From contig NC_067198.1 of assembly GCF_000699445.3 (NCBI RefSeq), forward strand, positions 40,089,523-40,153,522: a DNA stretch of 64,000 nucleotides, in the 5' to 3' direction. The position numbers and the translations under genes are program-made. This stretch comes from Schistosoma haematobium (Eukaryota > Platyhelminthes > Trematoda > Strigeidida > Schistosomatidae). Positions 24,497 to 37,100 of this stretch are shown here, one piece after another. The notes beneath the pieces were generated by a model that saw only the letters and a list, made by a program, of their open reading frames with translations, was not told where the DNA came from and searched no databases. The stretch's first letter is position 1; the number at the start of each line of letters is the position of its first letter.

Positions 24497-25699
24497 GTGA
24501 CACATCTAGAGGTAGGGATCGCCCAATCGTGCCGACACATTGTCTTCAATACGTTGCACAAACTTTCTCATCCAGGTGTTCGTGCAACCATAAAGCTCAT
24601 AGCAGGACGTTTTTGCTGGCCTGACACGAATAAAGACGTGAGGGAGTGGGCACGCTCCTGTGTAAGCTGCCAAAAATCTAAGGTTATCAGACACAACAAA
24701 TGTCCCTTTGGCTCATTTAAAACTCCCGGCGCTCGTTTCGACCATGTTCATCTGGATTTGGTAGGACCTTTACCAGATTCAAATGGATACTCTTATCTCC
24801 CAACCCGCGTTGACCGTTTCACTCGATGGCCAGAATCAGTACCTATCAAGGACATCACTGCTGAAACAGTAGCCCGCACCTTCGTCGAACGATGGGTAGC
24901 AAACTTCGGCTGCCCTTCAACCATCACTACAGATCGCGGACGGCAGTTTGAATCTGAACTTTTCCGTCGTCTGACCACGCTTTTAGGAATCACCCGCTTC
25001 CGAACGACCGCCTACCATCCACAAGCAAACGGGTTGGTAGAATGTTTTCACCGACAACCAAAAGCTTCACTATCAGCTGCAAGCGTTTCACAGTAGACCG
25101 ACGCTCTTCCACTCGTCTTACTAGGTATCCGCAATGCAGTGAAAGCTGACATTGGATACACTGCGTCTCAACTCGTTTATGGAACGACACTTCGACTTCC
25201 AGGAGAATTCGTGGATTCTTCATCCTCTTCAATGAACATGGATCTAACCTCCTACACGAACAGTCTTACAAACGCAATGCGTTCAGTTAAACCTGCTTCC
25301 ACTCGACCACAATCAACCGATGTTTTCGTTCAACCTGACTTACGATATAGTACACACGTTTTCGTTCGTCGAGACTCGCATCGACGACCATTCGAATCAG
25401 CATACGAAGGACCTTTCAAAGTTCTTCAACGTGAATCTAAGTACTATATGGTCGATAAGAACGGAACAAACGATAGCATCAGCATCGATCGCTTAAAAGC
25501 AGCGTATTTAGAAGGAAATCCTATTCACGTCGACTTTCCTTCGGTACAATCGCACAACACGACTCCTACACTCATAATTCCTCAACCGACAACAAACACT
25601 AGCAATGATACTCCGAATGTATCTGAAAATAAACTTAAGACGGCGCGTTCTGGAAGAAGAGTAAGATTTCCAGAACATTTAAACGACTACTGCACGTAA
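24497..25699 (+). pseudogene. Gypsy-like integrase with GPY/F module, broken
   Basis: It shows an H-H-C-C zinc motif ([10 protein letters not shown] ... CVSCQ) and a DDE core: first Asp in HLDLVGPLP, second in [10 protein letters not shown], Glu in NGLVECFHR. Farther on is the GPY/F region (AYEGPFKVLQ). An in-frame stop at 25,094-25,096 splits the frame, which continues unchanged to a stop at 25,697-25,699. A frame change near 24,500 separates it from the preceding RNase H-linker block. Confidence 0.88.
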
Positions 25700-26163
25700 G
25701 GCACTACTCGACATTTTATATTATCTCGGTCTTTCTTTTTACGATACATAATATTTCAAAAAAAACAATTTTAATATGCTTATATATCTATATTTTTTAT
25801 TTGAAAACAAACAAACAAACAAAAAATTATTTTTTTAACGCTATTACGTGTGCTTGAGTTTATTTTCCTTTTTTTTCGCCGACATTGTTTTTTTACGCAC
25901 ATATGAGTGTATTTCGACATGCACTTACATTTTATTTTTTCTTTTCAAGGACGGCTGGAAAAGAACTATGCAGTTTACGAGGAGTCGAAATTTTCGTTGT
26001 AACTTTTTCTTTTTTTACTATGTTGTACCCCGGTCCCATATAGTAAGGAAAGACGACCAGACGCTGCTAATCCTAGCAGGGTATCAGAAGAGTGTTTACC
26101 AACGACAAACTCGTTGGGTTTAAAATTCTGGCTGGCCACGTCTTAGGGTCGTCACTGCCCCAC

Positions 26164-26176
26164 TAGGAGGGGGAGT
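26164..26176 (+). other. Polypurine tract of the gypsy-like element
   Basis: AGGAGGGGGAGTG sits immediately before the TGTAGCGG start of the LTR, the position of a plus-strand primer. Confidence 0.7.
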
Positions 26177-26180
26177 GATC

Positions 26181-26508
26181 TGTAGCGGTAAATATATCCC
26201 CAAAATAAATAGCTCTGTAAGTTTTCGACATTGGATGCTGACCATATGTTTTAGTGGACTCATCTAGCTGAAGGCGCTCGGTCATGCATCCGCGCTAGAT
26301 CACGTGTGGTAACGCTGCGCCCAACACCTAACGCAATCGCTAGCCAGATTAGATCAGAGGATTCCGATATATTGGTTATCGCCAAATACACTCACCCGAT
26401 CTCCTCGACTCTGTCTTTTGATTTCTCTGGGTGGGAACGAATCATATTAGAAGGTGTTACTGGTAGAAGCGTTGTCAAACACTGAATACCTGTGTCATCT
26501 TCAACCAT
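26181..26508 (+). repeat. 3' LTR of the gypsy-like element
   Basis: It starts TGTAGCGGTAAATATATCCC after the polypurine tract and is colinear with 21,005-21,332. The right end is placed where similarity to that copy stops, close to where CR1 endonuclease coding resumes. The exact end is uncertain. Confidence 0.65.
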
Positions 26509-26619
26509 GTTTCTGAGACAACAAGGGTGTCAAGGTTTTCTATATCCACCACTGTTTCGAGCTCCGCCATTTTATTTAGTAGGCTACGAGCATTTGTGTA
26601 GTACATCTTTAATCATATG

Positions 26620-27744
26620 AAGATCTTTCCCTTACCATTCAGAGCGGATTAGGGATCGCTTTGCTTCAAATTTTCAGAATTTGAAAACCCTTAAGTACGA
26701 GGTTTTTTCACTGTTTCGGCGGCGCTCGTTTATTACTACTTCTGCCAATCGTCTTTTAATAAGGTCAACTAGACTTAGATCCTCACGGACGTATATTCTG
26801 GAGCCAATCAGTTTGCTTGAATTTCCCAACAACAGGTTTCTTTATTAAGTCGAAGCATGAACAACCTTTAAGAGACGGATTTTTTGAGTACTTTCAGAAT
26901 CCATTTTTTGTCCTGTTCTATAAAGATTACAGATGTTAGCTCCTGAAACTGTTTCTGAGAGTAGCTTGTTTATTAAGGATTTAATGTGGCTGAGATCGTC
27001 CCCAAATATAGCCTTTGGTTCCTTTACGGAGGATTCTCTTAACTTACGAAAAATGACTGGCCTATCACTGAGGTCCATATTAACAAGTTGTAAAGGTATT
27101 TGCCTGAAATCTCGTCCCTGCAGTCCAATTTCGAGTCAGACGCAAAAGTCTCACCGTTTCCTTACTTTTCTGAGGATAACTGTAAGCCAACCATTTACCA
27201 TATTATGTCTCATGATCTCAACATATACACCGCTCAAGCTGTGCTCCGTAATAGTCTGTTTTGCGATGATATATGAATCCGAAGCTTGAACCGTCGACTC
27301 ACATATCTTAGAGCTGCCTATAATTCTTTTCTCCTCAGCGTACTTTTTCGTTTTTCTCGTAACCATGGCTACATCTGTGTGTTTGTTATCTGATTCTTTA
27401 ATGAGGTCCATTTTGATGATTTCACTCAAGTCCATAACTGGGCTCACGACAACGCTCGCTGTTTCCTCGAAAACTGTAATCTCATCTACTTCTGCCTGCT
27501 TATCTGAGGGCAGACTCCTAACTACGTTCAGCAACGCAATTGCTTCAAGAATCGGCAGAGACTCTGCAGAGCATCATGATTTGCACAAGCAACGTGACAG
27601 TGGGTTCCTGTGCCTTTTATGTCAAGCCTGTGTAAGATCGATGAAGACGTTGTGATACCAATTTTTGTAGTTGTCACATTGTACACCCCCCTCGACCGAA
27701 GAAGAGCATACTGGTCTACCACAACGAGGTTTCACTTGAGCCAT
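26620..27744 (-). pseudogene. CR1-like ORF1 remnant with PHD-like zinc finger
   Basis: It begins MAQVKPRCGRPVC at 27,744. Cys/His pairs are spaced like the PHD finger found in ORF1 of CR1/L2 elements, with some Cys positions replaced (for example CDNY). Downstream pieces (SEIIKMDLIKESDNK; SDRPVIFRKLRESS...PKAIFGDDLS) lie in different frames. Confidence 0.6.
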
Positions 27745-27918
27745 TAAAGTTGTCAAGCGATCTCCCAGAGAGAACAACAAAATGTCCCTTAATGAGCAAG
27801 AGGAATAAACAAGCAGAAAAACTAATCTCTAGAGTAAGTGCTTTTTAAGGCTTTAAAAGCGACAGACACTGAACACAAAAGCCGAGATGTGTGTGCTACC
27901 GTAACTAAAAAATCCGAC

Positions 27919-28116
27919 CTAAGTAAATACAAAAGCCTTTGAGATATTATCAATACTAAAAAGATTGACTCGACGAGGAAACAGTGAAATAGAACCTTGT
28001 TGGTCTTTGGCAACTATGGATTTCCAGGGTTTCTTAAGTTGAAAGTTTTGTTGGCGTACAATGAATAGGTCAACAAATGACAAAATTCTACGATATTTAG
28101 AAGAATTATTCATCAT
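27919..28116 (-). CDS. Hypothetical open frame head-to-head with WDR19
   Basis: A 65-codon frame starts with ATGATG at 28,116, 58 nt from the WDR19 ATG on the other strand (SSKYRRILSFVDLF..., SLFPRRVNLFS...). The place is right for the missing first exon of a divergently transcribed - strand gene, possibly the TMEM41B-like gene, but it has no recognised similarity and no clear donor. Confidence 0.25.
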   Translation of the reverse strand: MMNNSSKYRRILSFVDLFIVRQQNFQLKKPWKSIVAKDQQGSISLFPRRVNLFSIDNISKAFVFT

Positions 28117-28148
28117 AGAACATTTTGAATGGTGCTAATCTAGGGACG

Positions 28149-28174
28149 CTTATTTCAGCGGTAATTTGAGAATA
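28149..28174 (+). promoter_or_regulatory. Candidate 5' acceptor (possible spliced-leader trans-splice site) and short leader of WDR19
   Basis: A pyrimidine-rich CTTATTTCAG ends at 28,158, 16 nt before the ATG. An AG acceptor this close to the start codon, with no coding exon before it, fits either a spliced-leader acceptor (trans-splicing is known in flukes) or the 3' side of an ordinary 5' UTR intron. Confidence 0.4.
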
Positions 28175-28180
28175 ATGAAG
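28175..28180 (+). CDS. WDR19: WDR19 exon 1 (two codons)
   Basis: The exon is only ATG AAG, followed by the donor GTGAGG. It was chosen because joining it to 28,215 gives MKKLF, in register with the conserved MKR-V/I-F start of the family and the same 33-residue spacing to the first conserved Gly. Confidence 0.82.
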
Positions 28181-31100
28181 GTGAGGCTATTCAGAATTAA
28201 CTCAAATAACTCAGAAACTTTTCACAACTAGGATAAATTCTCATGGCATCAGTGAAAAATCATTCGAGCTGCAAAATTGTAGATCATCATATATAGCTGC
28301 TTTTGGGTAGTTCTTATGTTAGTTTTATTTTTACATATTCAACAGTTTCAATCAATCAGTTGATATTTTTGATCGTCATGGTGAGAAGAAACTGGAAATA
28401 CCTTTACCCGGGTAATTAAGCCGCCTTTTCTACTAGCTATAGAGAGGCTATTTCCATGTCCTGGGATGCTGATGGTGACAATCTTGCTATTATCGATGAT
28501 AAAACATCTTCCGCTACGTTATGGGATTCTCTTTCTTTCAAAATAAGCCAAATTCATACTGGAGTGAGGTAAATGTTTCAGAATCTAGGGACATATCAGC
28601 AGAGATAACCTAACTGTTTTGTCTTGGTCTAAGGTAGGAAGTCGTTTAGCTATCGGGACAAGTAAAGGCAACCTTATCATATACAATCACAAGAATCTAA
28701 AGTGAGTTTTTCATGACCTGCTTATTGATAGAAAAACATCGCTTCTCGGAAAACATACCAGAAGAATAACATGTGCTGTGTGGAACAGAAACAACATTAT
28801 AGCACTGGCAAGCGACGATAAAAGCATCACTATAAACTCTTCCGAAGGCGATTTAATTAAACACACCGTAATACATGATCAGCCTTTAGGTTTGGACTTT
28901 GGCCGGATGAAACTTGACGTTACCTCCGGAAGTGAAGACAATACAGTAAGTCAAGGTTTGACTCACATTAAGTCAGTAGTTTTATATTGATGAGTATGTC
29001 TTACATTATGATTGTGGCTGTTCATCTATCATGCTAAGCACAAAAACTAATGTAGTTAATTAATGCAGTTGAATCACACGCCTTCTCCACTGCTCATCAC
29101 TTCGCTTCGCTCTCTGCTTTCGCTTCTCCAATCTTTTGTTTGGACCAGTGATTGTATGAAACATACGTATTCGAAATTCATTCTCGTATTTTATTTATTT
29201 AATTCCGTTATTCGCTAACGCGATTTAAGTTGGTAACTATATACGAGGATACACGATTTGTATCCCAATAACAATCAGTCATACGACCTAATTGGAGTCA
29301 GATATAGGGCGACTTAAGCCTATAAGTGGGTTCATTTACAAGTTATATGAATGAAACGTTAACTGGGCTATCATCCATTCAGCAGGAGGACGATAAAGAC
29401 GAACTTATCTGTGTTCATTCTCTGAAGTCAAATAAACTTTTATGAAGAATTCTTTCAACCGACCACCTGGTGTGGTGTGTACTTTGATGAAAATCACTTT
29501 CACCACTATTTAAAGAAGTCACTTTCGACGTACAAGCAGTCTTCAAGATATGGAAGGCTTATTTTAACATTACTTTCATCCCTCGAGATGCTCAGTAGAT
29601 ATAAAAATAACATTTATTATAGCAAGGACAAAAGCAGGTGAATTTTAGATTTTCCTAGCATAAAAACCTAAAAGCTCTGGTTGCAGACTTTGGTTTTTTA
29701 TCTTAAATAAAACTTAGGGCTATCCATAAACCTGTTTATTGTTTGCAGTATGGCAAAAACATTACACTATCAATATAATGAATTAACTCTTCATAACAGT
29801 ACCAATGGTTTAACTGTTTGTTCGTTACTGCTCACTTCTGTTTGTATAGGTTAGTTGCATCATTGGTAAGAAGAAATTATTTTTGCTAAATCTGAACGAC
29901 ATCGAAAATCCATTGGAGCTGGCATTTCGTCAGGCCTATGGTGATTTAATTGCATACCACTGGTTCGGTGATGGATACATTATGGTTGGATTTTCATGTG
30001 GTTACTTTGTTGTGATTTCCACACAGTCAAGTGAATTCGGAAAAGTAACACACCTTTTTCAAAAAATTAATGTAACAAATTGATGTTTATTTCTCTTTTT
30101 AAAGGAGATCTATCAAATTTGTGATCATAAAGATAGTTTACATGATATTTCAGTGTCTACGGTCTTAAATCGATGTGCAACTGTGGGAGATCGTTGGTAA
30201 GTTATGTGGATTTTTAAACATAAATTGTTTCGGAGTTACAGTACCCATAGATGATGCGCAATGCTAGATTCTGTCCTTGCCTAGTGTGATGTCACTTTTA
30301 GTAATTCAGACACTTCATTTTGTTCCTCAAGGCAATAAATACAACTAGTTAGAGTTTATACTCAACAGTTAACAGTCTTCAACCACAGTGCTACCAACCG
30401 ATTTGCCGTTCGTCTTTACCTAAACCGTGAACATATTATTGTTTTTCATTTGTTTATCATCTCTCTACACATCTTACCCTCCTATGTTTTAACACATTTC
30501 CATTTTTGTCAAACTTCTTTTAACACATTACTACAAAGCATAATCATTTGAACTTATTCACTTTTGTACATGCCGCTTTATTGGTTTTCGGTATCTTTTG
30601 TCATGTTATCAACAAGCAACTTAATTTGGTGCTTTTTTACTAAATTAATGCGTCAATTTAAAAAATTCCTTGCCAAATTTTCTGTATACCCATCGAAGAG
30701 TAAATGTATATTTAGGCAGTAGTTTACTTTATGCTGCACTTCAATTGTTAGATATAACCATTAAAGCTAATGAGATATCTCTTAGTTAAATCTACTTGAC
30801 AACATATGCCATTAAAACACTATGGAGGAAACACTAGGTGATCAGTTTTGAGATTAGATGTAAACGGTCTGGACGAAACTGATTCAGTTGGTCGGTTTGT
30901 GATACTTCAACTACTGGGATGTTTATTTATGGGGAGCCACAGCTTACTAAAGTGTATAGCACCGTCTAAAGTAAGATAATACTCCAAGATACCTGAGGAT
31001 GTGTGGCATTTACACTAAGTGGTGATTCCTTTGTAATTGAATACGCGCTTATCACGAATTTCAAATATCATGCGTCCAGTTGAGTTAGTCTAGTTCTACC

Positions 31101-34100
31101 TGTCTTTAATTGTACTGGTTTGGAAATTCTTAGTAAGCACATCACTTAGATTACTTGTAATTATCATAGAGTAATCAAGAAAATATATGACGTTCGCCTT
31201 AAAAGTTTATTATTGTTGATGCCAATCATGTAGATAGGTATAAAAACCCCGCAGATCTTCAAAATGCCACAAAAACAATGAATAAAGAGTTTAAATGATA
31301 AGTGGAAGTCATTTATCTAATGATTTTTCTATCCTTATTACTGTTAAATGTTAATTCTAGTCACCTTTATTAATTATTCGTTTAAATTGCTACGAAAACA
31401 TGACAAATCAAGGAAAATATTCTTTATGTAAGATCTGATGTTGACAGATCTGTTTATTCATCTAGTTTTTTTTTAACTTATTTATACATTAAACATGAAC
31501 TCTTTGATACAGAAAAGATATGTTCTTATTTTTTAAAGCCATTTTCGAATTCAGACAGTGAAAAACGGAATTCAAAAGGATCATTATGATTGTTTTTATT
31601 GATTCAGCCTAAATAACTAGTACTTTGGTGTATATTAGTCACCTGTTTAAGAATATTAGGTGAATTTAATTAGGTATTTTAAAAATTATTATTAAGTGTT
31701 TGGTATATTTAAATTGCGACTAGCATTGGAATTGAGGACGAGTGGTTCACATAATGAGGGATCCGTCAACTGGATACATTTACATCTCAGTTATGATGTT
31801 CATAGTGGGACTCACATTTTCACTAATAACACTTAAAACATCATATCCATTCAACAAGGTAGTGGTGGTCTAGACTCTGCAGCTCAATGGATAACGTGCT
31901 GACATTTAAAGAGAAAGGTACTGAGTTCGATTTCAAATCTGAACATTAACAGCGAAAGACAGGTACATCCAGCTAACAAATCCCAAATAGGATGAGACGA
32001 GATTCTTAAGCTCCATTGATCACTAAATTCGATCTATTCTGAAAAGGTCTGTTATGAAATTGCTATAATCGAAGCAGTCTACAAAGCACCCACACGTATC
32101 AATGAAAAATGATTAAAAATTCAGTCATAAATGTCAACCATAGTATAATTCAATTCCTTACGAATAATGATATAAGCGATCTACGATTTTTTTTCTCTAA
32201 TTTGTTTAGCGTCAAAATCCATGACCTTCAAAATATTCGTGAACTAACTGCAATTATTGAATTGGAGCAGCAAGAAGAAGAACTGAATAATTCAAATAAT
32301 AACAACAATAATATGAGTACTGGAAGTATTGACAATAATCTATTGAAGTATCAGTTACAATGGTCAGATGATGGACAATTAATGGCTATTTGTACACCAC
32401 AAAAACTTTTACATGTATTTCTAAGCCAATTACCATTGTTAGCTTCATTAGCTTCTCCAAATAGTACAAATCTATTGGCAAGATTAACTTCTTTGTTGGA
32501 GGTTACTGTGGAACCTATTCCAAATGCTAAGGTAATTACTATGTGTATAAGAACTTATTATTTATATGTTATATACTTTGAAAATTCAATTTGATTGGAA
32601 TGAATAAGTTAACTGGTTCATGAATTCTACGTTCTTCAAGGAATTTGTGGTTTTTATTTCACTTATTTGCAGTTTTAAAAAGTTTGTATGAAGTCGCATG
32701 TACGTCAAATCTATTCCCTAACTCCTCTCTCATCTTTTTGCTTTTTGTACATTTATTTACTACTCAATATTAGTAAGTAGCTTAACTTACAACTAGTCAT
32801 AACGTAAGACGTCTTCGTGCCTCACACACATTTTCTAATTCGTTGATACTTCCATTTCACTGTTTGGGTTTATATTTTTAATTTTTAAAAGTATTTACCC
32901 TAATTTCGTCTTCTCACGATATTTTGACTTGAATTACTCTGTTTACCTATAATGAACTACATAGTCTAGGAGCGTAGTACCTGGTTTATTTACATTAACT
33001 GCTGATAATCTCTTTATAGTAAGCAAACACTGTTTTATGATTTGTGCTAAACGGCGTAATATAAGTTTTGTTCACATACTTAAAGAATGTATTTTTCCAT
33101 GCAAGTTCTAAAGAGTGTTACATTTCATGATAATCTATTTGAATAACTGAAATAACCCAGGTAGTTGCAAAATAAAGATTCTATTTTTACGAACAAAAAA
33201 CTAGAAACATGGCTAAATCGTCAGTTTACAAAGTTTTGACATAAAATATATGTTACTGAAACAACAGACTATTCATTCGTAACTGCAAATTAAATATCTA
33301 AATAACCTAATCAATTGTTAAATATTCTAAGATAAAGTTTATGTACACATTGATTTTTCCTACAGTACTTATATGTATATATAATAAGATGATCAATCAA
33401 TATAAGATGTTACATAATGTGACTTCTTGTTGTTACTATCTGGATTTGCTTGCAATTTATTTCTATAATAAAATCAGTTTCGTTTACAAGGTTCAATTCG
33501 TCTAAGTTGAACGCGATGCTAGTTAGGTTGTGAGTTCACACTGCGGAGTAGACCCCATATTTATCCACCTGAAGCCAGTTTATGACCTTTGAGCTTCAAT
33601 TGCTTAAAAACAACAATTAGTTATGTTATACGGTTCACTTTTTCTGAAACTTAGCTAGCTATCCGAAAACAAGGAGTTCTATTGCTAAAGTGTGTATGAA
33701 TATGTACAGAAGTTATATATCTACAGTTACATTTCTCACTTACTATATAACCTTTTGATCTGTTCAGGATTCCCCAGCATATCTTTTTGCTCACTTGAAA
33801 AGTAAGTCTCTTTACTTGCGTCCACACGTTTTAACTAAGTTGGAAGGGGGGAATTATCAAAATCTTATCCAGAATATGATAATATTCGCCACATGTTTCT
33901 CTAATTACCCATCAGTTACAAATTGTTATGCCCCGATACGCATAATGGATGGTAACTTTTGGGAGCCATTTATGGACCGATACTGTGTGTATATTTTTAT
34001 CGTATAATTGTTAAATAACTAAACTATACATATTCATGTCCCTCTTATCATGAGTTTTATTTTGACCTATGAACTATTATTATACGACTTACCATTCTTG

Positions 34101-37100
34101 AATTAAACTCTGTCTATTAATTACTACCTCCCTCATTCACAGCCACATTTGGCTGATTCTTGTACAAATGTTGTTTCATATTTTATGGTACGGTGTGGTC
34201 TATTTGATTTGTATATAAACCCCGTATGTTTGAAATAAATTATTCATATTGCAGAAGCTGAGATTGGTGTTCTGAATGTAAGTGGCTGGGCTAGGCAGGA
34301 AGCACGACCAATCAGGGCTCTAGGCTGCTCGTACAGGATTTACGCGTCATTGATCCGATCGGTAATTCACTGCTCTCTGATTGGCGGTATCATTACGTAT
34401 ACATTAACAGGGCACACAGACCACAAGTTATAACACAAATAAGGCTAGAATAAATATGGTTTGCAAATGGTTAGATATATAATAATACAAAGACAACTGG
34501 GAAGGTAATTATTTGTAAGTAAAGGACGATAAATTTTTTAGAAAATATGGATAAAAAGAATAATTTCAACCTTAGGTTATTCAACATTTGTACAATCCAG
34601 TATTCGGTATGATCCTTTTAAAGGTGTGGAACATAAAATGAAATTATTTACACAAGCTGATAATATTAAGCATGTTTGGTTGAAAACATGAGTCTGAAAT
34701 GAGTTAAGGGTTGGTAATTATTAGTGTTATGTAATGAAATGATAATGAATTTAATGATTAATTGTTTTCTATCAAACTACGTAATAAAAACTTAAGTAAA
34801 AGGAAAATTTGCATTACTTATTCAAGTGGAAATCATCCAAGTATATCTATAAAAAAATAGAAAGAGTGCAACTAATTGGTCATCAAATGATGATATACTT
34901 TACTCTAAATGATACAAAATCATAATAAACTAACCAACATAACAGTAGCATAAAACAAGAATGAAAGTTGACAAATTCCTAACTTACTAATCAAATGTCG
35001 ATATTGTCAAGATCGAATTAAACAGATCTCAATCAGAATGTCTTGCAAGAATAGATCAAAGTAGATTAGATTGAAATATGATTCTTCACATAACTTGATT
35101 GTACATAAGTAACTATTTTATCAATAGGTCATAACATTTTTTTTATATTACTCATTATCGATATTCTATCCTTATACTTTCAGCAAATAGCTGACTTACC
35201 TGAACTATATCGTTCATCGTATTTATTAAAAATTGAAACGGAACCAACGTTTATTGGTCTTGGACAAAAATATCTATCTGTTGGGATAAATAATCATGCT
35301 TGGTTTTATGAATTGACCAAATCAGGTATGTGTACTTTTTCGTACATACATTTTTAAAATGTTTATTCATTAATTCATTTTAACATGCTTGACTATATTT
35401 GGGACATTAATATGTAGACCAATCAAAAAGAACATAATTTCATCTATGGTATTATTTCATCTAATTCGTTTTTTCCAAAAAATTAAACAAAACAAGAACA
35501 GTTTTCGCAGATTTGTAATTGAATTGATTGATCACTAAATAGTGACGAATGTCATGTTTTCCAAGCCAATGACGCTGATCGGATTCTATCGATCAAGTCT
35601 TAATGTGTCCATTATTCGCAGTGACTCAACATCACTTGCATATAGTTTCGATGTTAGGTGGCTGAATGTACTCGGCAAAATACACTGAATCTAGATCTCG
35701 AACTAGTTGACATTCATCAGTAAGCTATGCCTTCGGCCTTATGGGAATTGATACTTCTAATGAGATTCAAACCAGCTAGATGAAACAGACGACATGGGGC
35801 TAGGTATATCTATTCGAACAGACTGAGGCTGAGTGACCCGGGTTCGAATCACCAGCAATCATTATTGCTCTAGAAGTATGCTTTGCTGATGAGTACCAAG
35901 TGATGCAAAATCTAGGTTCAAGGTTTCTTGTCAAGTACTTCTAACCACCTAAAATTGACAGATATGTATTTGGAAAAAGTAGCTAGAATCGAACAAATGA
36001 AAATATAACGTCAATCCCTCAAGTAATTGACTATTGAACTGGTTTGTACACACGAGGTACAAACTCGGTCAGGATTCATGTGATAATTGTAATATGTAAC
36101 TGGATCCGTTAAAGTGATTATTCGTAAACTAATGAGATGAAATAGTATTAAATGAAGCGGTTATATGGTTAGTATTATATATTTTGTGAATATTTATGTG
36201 TTAGTTATTAGCCATCATAATCTTTGTCACTCAATAACTTAATCAACAGAAATCGTGTTAATATCGGAATATGATTATTTGACTACTGTGGATCGAATAA
36301 GCTTGAATGAAAGTTATGCTGCAGCCTGTGGACCAGATGGAAAACTTACATTACACTGGGTGAGTATAAATTTAAAAAAGATTATTATACTTACTAGATT
36401 GTTCAATATGTTTATTTGTTCAAGAACTCTGTAAAATGTAGATGAAAATGCTATTGAAGATGAATGTGATCAGCAAAGTTTTTAATCTGTCAGTCTGATT
36501 GACATAAATGTATACTGATTAGTTTTAAATAACTCTTTAGGAATTCAGTACAGCTAACTACCTGATACGGCTGTCTTGAGCTATCCTTTCCCATCATTAC
36601 CATCATCCTCTTCTCTGTGTATAGCTTTTCAACCCAATTTGTCGGATTTAAAAGTATTGACAAATAATACATACATATATTTTAAAACAACATCCCGAGT
36701 ACGTGTATAGGTGCAAAGATAAACACTTTCATAAGAATCACTTAGAAAACGGGTAATAAATACAAAGCTAATAAACGGATGAATTTCATTGTTTTCTGAA
36801 AACTTTGATTTCTTCTATAGAATTTAAGAACTGATTGCATCTCAAAGTGATTCAAGACTTAGGATATGATATTGAATAATAATCAAGGGGTTAAAGAAGA
36901 ATAGGAGGATCATCACATTAATGTGATTTCCTTCAAAACCCCAAAAATATATATAATATCCAAAATTAATTATTACGCATCGGAACTTATGTGATTACTT
37001 CAACACTCAAATTTCGTGGTTCTATTAGCTATTGAATCATTGATAAGGAGTCAATTACTTCAGCGTATAGACCATTTCACCTATCTTGGTGGCCTCATCA

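Larger units (their letters stand above)
24390..26508 (+). mobile_element. Ty3/gypsy-like LTR retrotransposon, 3' remnant nested in the CR1-like endonuclease
   Basis: It opens just upstream of the integrase ([15 protein letters not shown] block), carries the integrase, a non-coding 3' region, a polypurine tract and one LTR. Gag, protease, RT and RNase H are absent from this copy. CR1 endonuclease sequence resumes on both sides on the other strand, which shows the order of events: CR1 first, gypsy later. Confidence 0.8.
21880..27744 (-). mobile_element. CR1-like non-LTR retrotransposon interrupted by a gypsy-like fragment
   Basis: Reading the - strand from 27,744: ORF1 remnant with a PHD-like start (CGRPVC...GGVQCDNY...WYH...HCHVAC), endonuclease N-terminus at 26,606-26,513 (YTNARSLLNKMAELE, SETW), a foreign insert, endonuclease continuation at about 24,385-23,840 (DRLNCGGDMVIL, LIFAHGDDVTCL, FRRSDNVVIL), linker, RT (LPTDWKDAVVTPIHKTGSG, YIDFSKAFDEVP, ADDVRIW) and the C-terminus LEKVQREATREISGL...YPRLRGDF. 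All frames carry stops and shifts. It is a dead but nearly full-length copy. Confidence 0.85.

Noticed and set aside
26932..27655. Open frames on the + strand of 96-118 codons
   Set aside because: Shadows of the CR1-like ORF1 remnant on the - strand.
28175..28232. Reading straight through from the WDR19 ATG (MKVRLFRIN...)
   Set aside because: It meets a stop at 28,229-28,231; splicing out 28,181-28,214 restores the family N-terminus with exact spacing.
32109..32209. ATG-started upstream part of the exon 9 open frame
   Set aside because: It precedes the TTTAG acceptor and has no family similarity; the phase joins exon 8 at 32,210.
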